Below are positions 1-9,024 of a stretch of DNA of 64,000 nucleotides, piece by piece. The DNA is from an uncultured Eubacterium sp. GTDB lineage: Bacteria; Bacillota; Clostridia; Lachnospirales; Lachnospiraceae. Where the stretch lies: the NCBI GenBank assembly GCA_958446835.1, contig CAUCXT010000008.1, forward strand, positions 1 through 64,000, written 5' to 3'. The notes beneath the pieces are model-generated. The model worked only from the letters and a program-made list of their open reading frames with translations. It ran no database searches and had not been told where the DNA came from. The first letter of the stretch is position 1, and each line of letters begins with the position of its first letter. A program made the translations under genes and the position numbers.

Positions 1-587
1 ATATCGCAAGCAGTGTTGTATCAGCAGAATATAAGGTTGAGTATAAAGCACCTGATGCACCTACAATCAGCCCAAGAAGCGGCAACTATGAGACGGAGCA
101 GCTAATTGTCATTGGTAATATCCCGGCAGGCGGAAAAGCGTATTATACACTTGATAATACAACTCCTACTAACAAGTCGACTCTGTATACAGGACCTTTC
201 GAAATGCCATCAGGCAACAATGTGCTTTCGGTTGTGACGTATAATAAGAATGGACAGAAGAGTTCTGTGGTAAAGCGCAACTACGTTCTAAAGCTTGAGG
301 ATAAAGTTTCACAGGAACGTGCCCTTGAAATATTGTGGCAGGCAATGGAACATAAAAATATGGTGAATTCTGAGCACCTTTCATCCGATGGTGAACCGGT
401 TAAGCTTGTGCTTGATGAGAAGAAAAATATATCGGGAAGCTCTATCTGGGTATTTGATATATATGTTACAACAGAGCAGGGCGATATGAAGGCTAATTAT
501 CAGATGGGTGTTGATAGTGAGTCTTCGTACGTTTACACTGTATATGAAAATAATGGTGTTTATACATTGGATGAAGTCATATATTAG
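1..587 (+). CDS. C-terminal part of a protein with a chitobiase/FN3-like repeat (partial at 5' end)
   Basis: The reading frame is open from the left edge (first full codon at base 3), so the start lies outside the window. The first ~70 visible residues match the C-terminal chitobiase/beta-hexosaminidase (CHB_HEX_C) repeat seen in many clostridial surface proteins: a P-x-I-S-P-x-S-G-x-Y opening, then A-Y-Y-T-L-D-N-T-T-P-T and a Y-T-G-P-F strand. The remaining ~125 residues hold no domain I recognise; they include a helix (residues E-R-A-L-E-I-L-W-Q-A) and end in a beta-rich stretch V-Y-T-V-Y-E-N-N-G. Such repeats usually sit in secreted or membrane-anchored proteins, but the signal region is not visible here. 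A strong terminator follows. The domain call is fairly safe; the whole-protein function is unknown. Confidence 0.6.
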   Translation, partial: IASSVVSAEYKVEYKAPDAPTISPRSGNYETEQLIVIGNIPAGGKAYYTLDNTTPTNKSTLYTGPFEMPSGNNVLSVVTYNKNGQKSSVVKRNYVLKLEDKVSQERALEILWQAMEHKNMVNSEHLSSDGEPVKLVLDEKKNISGSSIWVFDIYVTTEQGDMKANYQMGVDSESSYVYTVYENNGVYTLDEVIY

Positions 588-644
588 AAAAATGTAATTG
601 CATAAATAGTGTATGGATTTACAGACATTTATACCCGAAGAATA

Positions 645-690
645 GGGACATTTGAGGTGTGCTTTGCAGCCTCAAATGTCCTGTTTTTAA
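645..690 (+). terminator. Intrinsic terminator
   Basis: A perfect 12-bp stem (646-657 with 670-681, GGACATTTGAGG and its complement) with a 12-nt loop is followed by TGTTTTT. It ends the transcript of the partial gene to the left. Confidence 0.85.
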
Positions 691-717
691 ATTTTATAAG
701 ATTTTTAGAAAAAATAA

Positions 718-746
718 TTAAACAGTTGTCTTTTCTGCTTTAATAT
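718..746 (+). promoter_or_regulatory. Possible sigma-A promoter for nfnAB
   Basis: TTAAAC (718-723) and TAATAT (741-746) are separated by 17 bp in an AT-rich stretch just before nfnA. The -35 element is weak, so this is tentative. Confidence 0.35.
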
Positions 747-782
747 ATTAAAATAAAGTAATGAAGAATTAGGAGGTATGCT

Positions 783-1670
783 ATGTATGCAATAACAAAG
801 GCAAGACAGCTTGCTGACAAAATATTCCTTATGGATGTGAAGGCCCCTTGGGTTGCCAAGAGATGTATGCCGGGGCAGTTTGTCATCGTTAAGATGGACG
901 AACATGGAGAGAGAATTCCTCTTACAATCTGCGATTATAATCGCGAGGAGGGGACAATAACTATAGTCTTCCAGATTGTAGGAGCTTCAACAGAAAAGAT
1001 GTCACATTTGAAGGAAGGAGATTCTTTCAGGGATTTCACGGGTCCTCTTGGAATGCCTTCTGAGCTTGTCAAGGAGGATTTGTCGGAACTTAAGAATAAG
1101 AAGATTCTCTTTGTGGCAGGTGGTGTTGGTACTGCGCCGGTATATCCACAGGTGAAGTGGCTCCATGAAAATGGCGTTGCTGCCGATGTCATTGTCGGTG
1201 CCAAGAATAAAGAGCTTCTCATCCTTGAAGATGAGATGAAGGCTGTAGCTGGAAATCTCTATATCACTACTGATGATGGAAGCTATGGACGCAAGGGTAT
1301 GGTTACAGAGGTTATCAAGTCACTTGTCAATGATGAGCATAAGACCTATGACGTCTGTGTTGCAATAGGACCTATGATTATGATGAAGTTCGTGGCTCTT
1401 CTTACTAAGGAGCTTGGAATCAAGACAGTTGTGAGCCTTAATCCTATTATGGTTGACGGAACAGGTATGTGTGGGGCATGCCGTGTAAGCGTTGGCGGAG
1501 AGGTTAAGTTCGCATGTGTTGACGGACCTGAGTTTGACGGACATCTTGTTAACTTTGATGAGGCTATGAAGAGACAGCAGATGTACAAGACAGAAGAGGG
1601 CAGGGCAATGCTCAAATTAAAGGAAGGCGCTACACATCATGGTGGATGCGGCCAGTGTGGAGGTAACTAG
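783..1670 (+). CDS. nfnA: NADH-dependent reduced ferredoxin:NADP+ oxidoreductase, small subunit NfnA
   Basis: 295 residues, start fixed by AGGAGG at 770-775. It is a ferredoxin-NADP reductase-type flavoprotein of the sulfide dehydrogenase/dihydroorotate dehydrogenase electron-transfer family. It has an FAD domain (I-P-L-T-I-C near residue 46), an NAD-binding segment (F-V-A-G-G-V-G-T-A-P-V, ~residues 109-119) and a C-terminal [2Fe-2S] motif: Asp225, Cys230, Cys233 and Cys245. One Asp plus three Cys is the ligand set of NfnA proteins. The next gene is the large subunit NfnB, separated by 1 bp. Together they couple ferredoxin and NADH oxidation to NADPH formation by flavin-based electron bifurcation in the cytosol. 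The extreme C-terminus carries a His-His-x2-Cys-x2-Cys tail of unknown purpose. Confidence 0.9.
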   Translation: MYAITKARQLADKIFLMDVKAPWVAKRCMPGQFVIVKMDEHGERIPLTICDYNREEGTITIVFQIVGASTEKMSHLKEGDSFRDFTGPLGMPSELVKEDLSELKNKKILFVAGGVGTAPVYPQVKWLHENGVAADVIVGAKNKELLILEDEMKAVAGNLYITTDDGSYGRKGMVTEVIKSLVNDEHKTYDVCVAIGPMIMMKFVALLTKELGIKTVVSLNPIMVDGTGMCGACRVSVGGEVKFACVDGPEFDGHLVNFDEAMKRQQMYKTEEGRAMLKLKEGATHHGGCGQCGGN

Positions 1671-1671
1671 G

Positions 1672-3054
1672 ATGGATGTATTAAAGAAAGTACCTGTAAG
1701 AGAGCAGGAACCGGCTGTCAGAGCAAAGAATTTTGATGAAGTATGTTTAGGATATAATGAAGAAGAGGCTAAGGAAGAGGCTTCAAGATGCCTTAACTGT
1801 AAGACTGCACAGTGTATGAAGGGATGTCCTGTAGCAATACATATCCCTGAATTTATCAATGAGGTTAAGAATGGCAATTTTGCCGAAGCCTATAAGGTTA
1901 TAGGAAAGTCATCGGCTCTTCCGGCTGTATGCGGTCGTGTATGTCCACAGGAGAGCCAGTGTGAGGGAAAATGTATCAGAGGCTTTAAGGGCGAGCCGGT
2001 ATCCATCGGTAAGCTTGAGAGATTCGTTGCAGACTGGGCAAGAGAGAACAATGTGGAGCCTGAGGCTCCGGCAGCTCCTAACGGCAAGAGAGTGGCGGTT
2101 ATCGGTTCAGGTCCATCGGGTCTTACATGTGCCGGGGATCTTGCGAAGCTTGGCTATGATGTCACAATATTTGAGGCACTTCACGAAGCAGGTGGTGTAT
2201 TAGTATATGGTATACCTGAGTTCAGACTTCCAAAGCAGACTGTAGTTAAGGCTGAGATTGAGAACGTGAAGAAGCTTGGCGTCAAGATTGAGACGAACGT
2301 TGTTGTCGGAAAATCAGTTACGATTGATGAGCTTTTAAATGAGGAAGGTTTTGATGCTGTATTTATCGGCTCAGGAGCCGGACTTCCAAAGTTCATGGGA
2401 ATACCGGGTGAGAATGCTAACGGTGTGTTCTCAGCTAACGAATATCTCACAAGAAGCAATCTTATGAAGGCTTTCTCTGATGATTATGATACACCGATTG
2501 CGGCAGGACATAAGGTAGCTGTTGTAGGCGGTGGAAATGTTGCAATGGATGCAGCGCGTACAGCACTCCGTCTTGGAGCAGAGGTTCATATCGTATATAG
2601 AAGAAGCGAGGAGGAGCTTCCGGCAAGAGTTGAGGAGGTTCACCATGCTAAGCAGGAGGGCATTATATTTGACCTTTTAACTAACCCGGTCGAGATATTG
2701 GTGGATGACAATGGACATGTAAGAGGAATGAGATGTATCCGCATGGAGCTTGGAGAGCCGGATGCCTCCGGTAGAAGGAGACCGGTTGAGATACCGGGCT
2801 CAGAGTTCGAGCTTGAGCTTGATACAGTAATCATGTCGCTTGGTACTTCTCCTAATCCGTTGATATCTTCAACAACAGAAGGACTTGATATCAATAAGCA
2901 CCGTTGTATTATTGCAGACGAGAACGGTCTTACAACTAAGCAGGCAGTATATGCCGGAGGCGATGCGGTTACAGGCGCAGCTACCGTTATACTTGCGATG
3001 GGAGCCGGAAAGGCGGCTGCCAAGGGAATTGATGAATATTTAAGCAATAAGTAA
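1672..3054 (+). CDS. nfnB: NfnB, large subunit (glutamate synthase small-subunit-like, GltD family)
   Basis: 460 residues from the ATG at 1672. An in-frame ATG at 1639 lies inside nfnA and has no ribosome site, whereas GGAGGT at 1659-1664 serves 1672. N-terminal Fe-S domain: Cys40, Cys43, Cys48, Cys52 and Cys87, Cys91, Cys97, Cys101, the two-cluster arrangement shared with GltD and dihydropyrimidine dehydrogenase. Two Rossmann folds follow: GSGPSG at 145-150 for FAD and GGGNVAMDAAR near 286 for NAD(P). The C-terminus has AGGD with the usual FAD-contacting helix. Alone, this family is often labelled glutamate synthase beta chain. The adjacent nfnA and absence of a GltB-type large subunit favour the NfnAB bifurcating transhydrogenase. 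Confidence 0.9.
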   Translation: MDVLKKVPVREQEPAVRAKNFDEVCLGYNEEEAKEEASRCLNCKTAQCMKGCPVAIHIPEFINEVKNGNFAEAYKVIGKSSALPAVCGRVCPQESQCEGKCIRGFKGEPVSIGKLERFVADWARENNVEPEAPAAPNGKRVAVIGSGPSGLTCAGDLAKLGYDVTIFEALHEAGGVLVYGIPEFRLPKQTVVKAEIENVKKLGVKIETNVVVGKSVTIDELLNEEGFDAVFIGSGAGLPKFMGIPGENANGVFSANEYLTRSNLMKAFSDDYDTPIAAGHKVAVVGGGNVAMDAARTALRLGAEVHIVYRRSEEELPARVEEVHHAKQEGIIFDLLTNPVEILVDDNGHVRGMRCIRMELGEPDASGRRRPVEIPGSEFELELDTVIMSLGTSPNPLISSTTEGLDINKHRCIIADENGLTTKQAVYAGGDAVTGAATVILAMGAGKAAAKGIDEYLSNK

Positions 3055-3067
3055 TAACATACACATG

Positions 3068-3115
3068 AGCTGTCCCTGAGGCTATGCTGCCACAGGGGCG
3101 GCTATATTGATTTTT
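3068..3115 (+). terminator. Probable terminator hairpin after nfnB
   Basis: AGCTGTCCCTG (3068-3078) pairs with CAGGGGCGGCT (3093-3103) over 11 bp including two G-U pairs. It is followed by a poor T-run (ATATTGATTTTTA). The hairpin sits directly before the next gene, so it could also limit that gene's translation. Confidence 0.5.
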
Positions 3116-6013
3116 ATGTTTGGGTGGTATGGTACATTGAAGAAGAGACAGATTGCTTTACTAACAATATTTTTAATGCTTTTTTTGAATGTTGCAACAG
3201 TGTTTGCATCTGATGATAACAGTGAAACTCTTAAAAAGATAACCATAGGAGTGTGTGAACAGGAAGGCTTTGCCGAAAGTAATTCTGACGGAAGCCTTAC
3301 AGGTTATGCCGTAGATTACCTTGCAAAGCTCGGGTCGGATGCCGGTTATAATATTGATGTGCTGCTTATTGATAAAGGCTTGAGATTTGAGAATGTGATT
3401 CCCTCTAAATGTGATTTGATATTGACATGTGAAGATTTAGAACCGTATTCCGGGTATAGCAGTTCGAAGGCAGCTATTTTTTGGGAAAATGATGTCCTCT
3501 ATGTAAGAGAGGGTGCTGATATATATTATGAAGAATTTGAAAAGTTCGATGGACTAACAGTAGGTCTGTGCCGCAATTCGATGATGGAGGAAGACCTTGA
3601 CAAATATGCGGCTGAGCATGGATTTAGTTATGCAAGAAGATACTATGATGATGAGAATAAAATGCTTGCAGATGTAGAGTATGGAAAAATTGATGCGGCA
3701 GTGTCAAGTACACTCACCTATGTAGATGAGAACGTAAAAAATGTTGCTACATTCGGTAAGCACCAGTTTTATCTTGTTGGTACTTCTAATATGCAGCCAA
3801 TTATAGATGAACTTGATAGAATTGTAATCGGTTATAATACCAAGAATAACACATACATACAGAATCTTTACGATGCCGAGTACTGGCAGAGTAAAGCAAG
3901 CTACATTGGCCTTACAAGGGAAGAACATGATTATGTTATTGACCATCCGATTATAGATGTCGGATATTTGAGAAATTCATACCCTTTGCAGTACACGGAT
4001 GATGAAGGGAGATTCGGTGGAATTTCCAGAAGGTTTTTTGATTATTTTTCTGAATATACCGGATTCGAATTCATATACCATGAATATGATGATTCAAGTC
4101 TGTGCAAACAGGATCTGCTTGAAGGCAAGATTGATATGATTGCACTTGTGCCGTATTACCGTGAATGGGCAAGAAAGAACAATCTAAGTGTCACGGACTG
4201 GTATCTTCAGGTACCTGTATACGAGGTCAAGCTTGATTTAAAGAGTAAGACCAAGACAGTTGGTATGACATCAATCTTCGCTGTTAACGGTCAGACGTAT
4301 TCGCAGGACTTACAATTTACCAATTATAATAGTGTTGTTGCCTGTCTGGATGCGGTTAAGAACGGTGAAGTTGATGCGGCATATATCAATAGCTATTCGT
4401 GGATGATTTATTCGGATAAGCCTACATATTCCATGCTTGAAGCCACGTATAAGGACGAGTATATACCGTTGGGTGCCATGACATGTATGAGTTATGATAA
4501 GGTCTCGCTTAATAGCATAATCAATAAAGCGATTGCGGTAATATCTCCGGAGCTGTCAAAAAACAGGATAATAAATGGTGTACTATTTTCTGAAGAAAGA
4601 AGTAATCCATTTGTCAATATTATTGTAAGATTCCGACTCCAGATATGTCTGGTTCTCGTTGTACTCATAGTTACAATAATTACATTAGCTATCAGTGCTA
4701 AAAGAAGAAAAACAGAGGTGTTTGAGAAGCTTGCATATACAGATCCTGTGACAGGTGGGTGGAATCAGTCTAAGTTTTATAAAGAGACTGATAAGATAAA
4801 GTTTGACGAGGGTAAATATGCTATCGGCTATATAAACATCGAGAATTTTAAATACATAAACGATTTTTATGGAAGAGAGCAGGGAGACCTTGTACTTAAA
4901 TTTATGAGCAGGATGCTTGATGATATGATGCAGCCTGATGGTATATACGCAAGAGTACTGGCAGACAGATTCGTATTTTTAACACCTTATATTGATTATG
5001 AGACCTTGAAATATAATTTTGAAACTTATATTTCTAACATAGAAATCAATATTTCCGGCTTTGCTGATTCGGTTATGGTAAAGAGTACATGTGGTGTGTA
5101 TCTTGCGGAAAATGAATCCGGAAGTGTAAGAGACATGGTCGACAAGGCTTCTATCGCGGAAAAGAGAGCGAGGGATGATGCCAAGACACCTATCATGCTT
5201 TATGATGATGTGATGAACGCAGAGTTTATTAAAAATCAGGAAATGACCGCAAGCATGAAAAAAGCTCTTGAAAATAATGAGTTTACGGTCTATCTTCAGC
5301 CTAAGGTTGACATCAATTCTGAGATTCCGGTGGGCTGTGAGGCACTTGTAAGATGGATTTCGCCTGAGAAGGGATTCATCGCGCCGGGAGATTTCATTCC
5401 TCTTTTTGAGAAGAATGGGTTTGTCACGGAGGTTGATTTCTTTATCCTTGAGCAGGTATGCAAGATGTTAAGAAGACGCATGGATGAAGGACTTCCTGTA
5501 TTTCCGGTCAACGTCAACCAGTCGAGACTTCACGTAAATGACAGGATGTATCTTAGCATGCTTCAGGATATGTTAAACAAATACAACATTCCAATGAATC
5601 TGGTTGTCTTTGAGATTACGGAGAGCGCATTTATTGAGGATTCTAAGACCATGGTGGGACTTATCAACAAGATGAAGGCGCTTGGCTTCAGCTTCTCAAT
5701 GGATGATTTTGGAAGCGGCTATTCGTCATTTAACCTGTTAAAGGACATGCCTGTGGATGAGCTTAAGATTGATAAGGAGTTCCTTGAAAGTACGGATGAT
5801 TCGAAACGAAGCCGCTATATTATCGAGAAAATCGTCCAGATGGCACATGGACTTGACATAAGAGTTGTGTGCGAGGGCGTTGAGCGAAAAGAGCAGGTTG
5901 AATTTTTAAGAGAGATAGAATGTGATATTATTCAGGGATATTACTATTCGAAGCCTATGCCGATGGCGGACTATGAGAAATATCTTTTGCAGTTTGATTT
6001 GAAGCAGGCGTAA
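3116..6013 (+). CDS. Membrane sensor: tandem solute-binding domains, degenerate GGDEF, EAL phosphodiesterase
   Basis: About 965 residues from the ATG at 3116; a TTG at 3107 is the only upstream option and neither has a clear ribosome site. A signal peptide (K-K-R, then ~20 hydrophobic residues ending V-F-A-S) leads to two extracytoplasmic SBP_bac_3-like domains (~residues 45-260 and 270-490). A transmembrane helix lies near residues 510-530. A GGDEF domain follows in which the signature is A-D-R-F (~612), so cyclase activity is unlikely. The C-terminal EAL domain looks intact: E-A-L-V-R (~741), N-x-N-Q, E-I-T-E-S, D-D-F-G-S-G-Y and C-E-G-V-E. The likely role is c-di-GMP hydrolysis controlled by an extracellular small ligand such as an amino acid. 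The ligand is unknown. No operon partner is evident. Confidence 0.8.
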   Translation: MFGWYGTLKKRQIALLTIFLMLFLNVATVFASDDNSETLKKITIGVCEQEGFAESNSDGSLTGYAVDYLAKLGSDAGYNIDVLLIDKGLRFENVIPSKCDLILTCEDLEPYSGYSSSKAAIFWENDVLYVREGADIYYEEFEKFDGLTVGLCRNSMMEEDLDKYAAEHGFSYARRYYDDENKMLADVEYGKIDAAVSSTLTYVDENVKNVATFGKHQFYLVGTSNMQPIIDELDRIVIGYNTKNNTYIQNLYDAEYWQSKASYIGLTREEHDYVIDHPIIDVGYLRNSYPLQYTDDEGRFGGISRRFFDYFSEYTGFEFIYHEYDDSSLCKQDLLEGKIDMIALVPYYREWARKNNLSVTDWYLQVPVYEVKLDLKSKTKTVGMTSIFAVNGQTYSQDLQFTNYNSVVACLDAVKNGEVDAAYINSYSWMIYSDKPTYSMLEATYKDEYIPLGAMTCMSYDKVSLNSIINKAIAVISPELSKNRIINGVLFSEERSNPFVNIIVRFRLQICLVLVVLIVTIITLAISAKRRKTEVFEKLAYTDPVTGGWNQSKFYKETDKIKFDEGKYAIGYINIENFKYINDFYGREQGDLVLKFMSRMLDDMMQPDGIYARVLADRFVFLTPYIDYETLKYNFETYISNIEINISGFADSVMVKSTCGVYLAENESGSVRDMVDKASIAEKRARDDAKTPIMLYDDVMNAEFIKNQEMTASMKKALENNEFTVYLQPKVDINSEIPVGCEALVRWISPEKGFIAPGDFIPLFEKNGFVTEVDFFILEQVCKMLRRRMDEGLPVFPVNVNQSRLHVNDRMYLSMLQDMLNKYNIPMNLVVFEITESAFIEDSKTMVGLINKMKALGFSFSMDDFGSGYSSFNLLKDMPVDELKIDKEFLESTDDSKRSRYIIEKIVQMAHGLDIRVVCEGVERKEQVEFLREIECDIIQGYYYSKPMPMADYEKYLLQFDLKQA

Positions 6014-6062
6014 TTGCGTTTTGCAATTATCTATGACCACATAAAATAGTGAGGAGAAAAAG

Positions 6063-7106
6063 ATGAAGATATCAGAGAAATATGCGGATTATATTTTAGA
6101 GGAGACCAAGAAGATTCTTGAGATTGACAGCCCTTCCGGATATACGAGAAATGTGGCTGAGTATGTGATGGAGGAGTACCATAAGCTTGGCTACAAGGCG
6201 GATATGACAGTCAAGGGCGGTGTTCTTGTCGACCTTGGCGGGGAGGATGAGAGCGATGCTGTCATGCTTGACACACATATTGACACACTTGGCGGCATGG
6301 TGTCGGAGATTAAGGCTAACGGCAATCTGCGAATAGTTCCGATAGGCGGTCTCAATGCGAACAACACCGAGGCGGAGAACGTGCGCGTTGTGACGCGGGA
6401 CGGAAAGATTTATACAGGAGTGTTCCAGCTTGACAACGCCTCCGTGCATGTCAACAAGGAATACAGCGAAAAGAAGAGAAGCTTCGCATGTATGGAAGTG
6501 CTTTTGGATGAGATGGTTTCGACAAAGGATGATACAAAGAAGCTTGGCATTGATGTGGGTGATATCGTGTGCTTCGACCCGAGAACCGTTATAACCCCAT
6601 CGGGCTATATCAAGAGCAGATTCCTTGATGATAAGCTTAGCGTCGGGATATTACTTGGATTTGCCAAGTTTTTAAAGGATGAGGGCATTACACCGAAAAG
6701 AAAGCTTTACCAGCACGTCACCGTCTACGAGGAGGTCGGACATGGTGCTGCGGCAACGGTGCCGGAAGGTGTCAGGGAGATTATCTCCGTAGATATGGGC
6801 TGTGTCGGTGACGGCTTGCAGTGTAAGGAGACACAGGTATCCATCTGTGCAAAGGACAGCGCGGGACCGTACAATTATGATGTTGTCACAGCGCTTGTCA
6901 ACACGGCAAAAGCAAACAATATCGACTATGCAGTTGACATCTATCCTTTCTACGGTTCGGATGTCGATGTCACCTTAAAATCAGGACATGATGTGAGACA
7001 CGGACTTATCGGTGCGGGCGTATATGCGTCCCATGGATATGAGAGAAGCCACAGGGCGGGAGCGTTTGCGACAATGCAGTTGTTGGCGGCTTATCTTGCA
7101 CAGTAG
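6063..7106 (+). CDS. M42 family metallo-aminopeptidase
   Basis: 347 residues, typical for M42 (glutamyl aminopeptidase/FrvX/CelM group). GGAG at 6052 precedes the ATG. Metal and catalytic residues can be placed in order: H-I-D in D-T-H-I-D-T (first metal His), Asp in R-F-L-D-D-K, the E-E-V-G-H-G pair (general base and metal Glu), V-D-M-G-C-V-G-D, and a late His in the G-H-D-V-R-H-G segment. It is a cytosolic, dinuclear metal enzyme that trims N-terminal residues from peptides. It has no signal peptide. The LysR-type regulator gene starts 53 bp downstream on the same strand, which could mean joint transcription. Confidence 0.85.
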   Translation: MKISEKYADYILEETKKILEIDSPSGYTRNVAEYVMEEYHKLGYKADMTVKGGVLVDLGGEDESDAVMLDTHIDTLGGMVSEIKANGNLRIVPIGGLNANNTEAENVRVVTRDGKIYTGVFQLDNASVHVNKEYSEKKRSFACMEVLLDEMVSTKDDTKKLGIDVGDIVCFDPRTVITPSGYIKSRFLDDKLSVGILLGFAKFLKDEGITPKRKLYQHVTVYEEVGHGAAATVPEGVREIISVDMGCVGDGLQCKETQVSICAKDSAGPYNYDVVTALVNTAKANNIDYAVDIYPFYGSDVDVTLKSGHDVRHGLIGAGVYASHGYERSHRAGAFATMQLLAAYLAQ

Positions 7107-7159
7107 CGTATTTGATAGCAAGCTCTTATTTAACAAATAGCATTTAAAGAGGTTAGAGC

Positions 7160-8068
7160 ATGACTTTACAACAATTAAAATATGTCATTACCATTGCGGA
7201 CTGCGGTTCGATGAATGAGGCGGCGAAGCGGCTTTATCTGTCGCAGCCCAGTCTGTCCGAGACGGTGATGAGCCTTGAGGAGGAGATAGGCGTTGAGCTG
7301 TTCATCCGTACCAACAGAGGTATCCGGACAACGGTGGAGGGCGAGGAATTTCTTTCCTATGCCAGACAGGTTGTGGAGCAGTATCAGTTGCTTGATGACA
7401 AATATATAAGCCATACCAACAGCAGAAAGAAGTTCTGCGTCTCAATGCAGCACTATACATTTGCGGTCAAGGCATTTGTGGTTGTAGCCAAGGAGTTTGG
7501 CTTTGATGAGTATGAATTTGCCGTCCGGGAGACTAAGACAGCCGCTGTCATAGAGGATGTCAAGAATTTTAAGAGTGAAATAGGTATCTTATATCGCAAT
7601 GATTTTAATGCGAAGGTTCTTGATAAGCTTCTTGATAAAAATGAGCTGGATTTCCACGAACTTTTTACCTGTAACACCTGTGTATATCTCTGGAACGGTC
7701 ATCCGCTGGCAAAAAACGAAAAGATAACGATGAAGGAGCTGGAGGAGTACCCGTGCCTTTCCTTTGAGCAGGGACTTAACAACTCATTCTACCTTTCTGA
7801 GGAGGTACTGAGTACCTACAACTATAAGAAGATAATCAAGGTTAATGACAGGGCGACGGCTCTCAACCTTATGGTTGGCATGAATGCGTATACGCTCTGT
7901 TCGGGAATTATTTGTGAGGAGCTCAACGGCAGCGATTACAGCGCGGTTTCGCTTGACAGCGATGAGAAGATGACCATAGGGTATGTGACAAGAAAGGGAA
8001 TCAATCTGTCTAAGCTTGGTCAAAGGTATATTGAGGAACTGAAAAAATACAGGGACAATGTTATGTGA
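7160..8068 (+). CDS. LysR-family transcriptional regulator
   Basis: 302 residues, the family's normal length. The N-terminal winged helix-turn-helix covers ~residues 1-60 (L-K-Y-V-I-T-I-A-D, then S-M-N-E-A-A-K-R-L-Y-L-S-Q-P-S-L-S as the recognition helix). A substrate-binding-protein-like effector domain follows. AAAGAGG lies 8-14 bases before the ATG. The effector is not predictable. Its place after the M42 peptidase suggests peptide or amino-acid control, but this is inference. Confidence 0.88.
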   Translation: MTLQQLKYVITIADCGSMNEAAKRLYLSQPSLSETVMSLEEEIGVELFIRTNRGIRTTVEGEEFLSYARQVVEQYQLLDDKYISHTNSRKKFCVSMQHYTFAVKAFVVVAKEFGFDEYEFAVRETKTAAVIEDVKNFKSEIGILYRNDFNAKVLDKLLDKNELDFHELFTCNTCVYLWNGHPLAKNEKITMKELEEYPCLSFEQGLNNSFYLSEEVLSTYNYKKIIKVNDRATALNLMVGMNAYTLCSGIICEELNGSDYSAVSLDSDEKMTIGYVTRKGINLSKLGQRYIEELKKYRDNVM

Positions 8069-8103
8069 AATCAGGAATAACTTATAATATGGAGGGTGAT
8101 ATT

Positions 8104-8871
8104 ATGTGGTGTCCAAAATGTAAATATGAATACCGTGAAGGTATAAAGGTATGTGCAGACTGCGGCTGTGAGCTTGTTGAGAAGCTTGACGATGCTAAGC
8201 TGGAAAACGATGTGGAAGATTTTTTTGACAGCGCGCAGTCCGAAATTTCTGAGGCAGATAAGGAGGCTTTAGATGCCGATGATGAGGACAGCGAAGGTGA
8301 GATAGCTGCAATGGATGATCAAAACAGTGTTGACGGAGAGAATACGGAGTCCGGTGACATAACAGACGATACACAGGATGTTAAAAAGAAAGATGTAACG
8401 CCGGCATACGTTCCTAAGCGCACGCGCTATGAAGATAATAAATCAAGCGCATATACATTTTTCCTTGTAGGCGGCGTGGGTGCGTTACTGGTTCTGCTTC
8501 ACATATTGGGAGTTTTTGACTTTAACCTTTCCGCAACTTCTAAGATATTGACCAATACCGTGATGGGTGCACTTTTTGTTGGTTTTCTCATAGTCGGTGT
8601 CATTTCTTCAAGAAATAGTGCCAGATACAAGAGAGAGGCACTTGCTGAAGAGGCATTGACGGAGCAGATTAAGACTTTTATACACGATTTGTATACCACT
8701 GAAGGAATTGATAATGCCTGTGGAGTGACAGATGAGATAGATACATACGAAAAATGGAATCTCAGATATCACTTTATTGAGAAGCAGATAACAGGTGAAT
8801 ATCCGGAACTTGCTGCGGACTACCTTGAATATATAACAGATATGGTCTACAATGAGTTATACGCAGAATAA
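8104..8871 (+). CDS. Zinc-ribbon protein with two transmembrane helices, unknown function
   Basis: 255 residues from the ATG at 8104, chosen because GGAGGG at 8092-8097 precedes it; a longer frame from 8065 overlaps the LysR gene without a ribosome site. Cys-Pro-x-Cys and Cys-x2-Cys pairs in the first 30 residues form a zinc ribbon. A strongly acidic linker follows (~residues 35-105, rich in Asp and Glu). Two hydrophobic helices lie near 119-139 and 146-168, then a soluble helical tail of ~85 residues. I do not recognise the family beyond the ribbon. The ribbon and acidic linker should face the cytosol. Confidence 0.6.
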   Translation: MWCPKCKYEYREGIKVCADCGCELVEKLDDAKLENDVEDFFDSAQSEISEADKEALDADDEDSEGEIAAMDDQNSVDGENTESGDITDDTQDVKKKDVTPAYVPKRTRYEDNKSSAYTFFLVGGVGALLVLLHILGVFDFNLSATSKILTNTVMGALFVGFLIVGVISSRNSARYKREALAEEALTEQIKTFIHDLYTTEGIDNACGVTDEIDTYEKWNLRYHFIEKQITGEYPELAADYLEYITDMVYNELYAE

Positions 8872-8929
8872 AAATGTATAACAGAATAATAAGAACTTAT
8901 TTTTGTAAAAACCGATAAATAATTGAGCG

Positions 8930-8975
8930 AATGTATCCGATGCGTGGTGCGGAGGATACATTTCTTTTATTCTTT
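8930..8975 (+). terminator. Intrinsic terminator
   Basis: AATGTATCC (8930-8938) pairs with GGATACATT (8954-8962) around a 15-nt loop, followed by TCTTTTATTCTTT. Confidence 0.75.
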
Positions 8976-9024
8976 GGAAGTTTACATAGCGATATAAAAA
9001 TGGTGAATGAAAAGGAGCGTGTAC

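Noticed and set aside
1672..3054. Label as glutamate synthase small subunit
   Set aside because: No GltB large subunit is present, while the NfnA partner is directly upstream.
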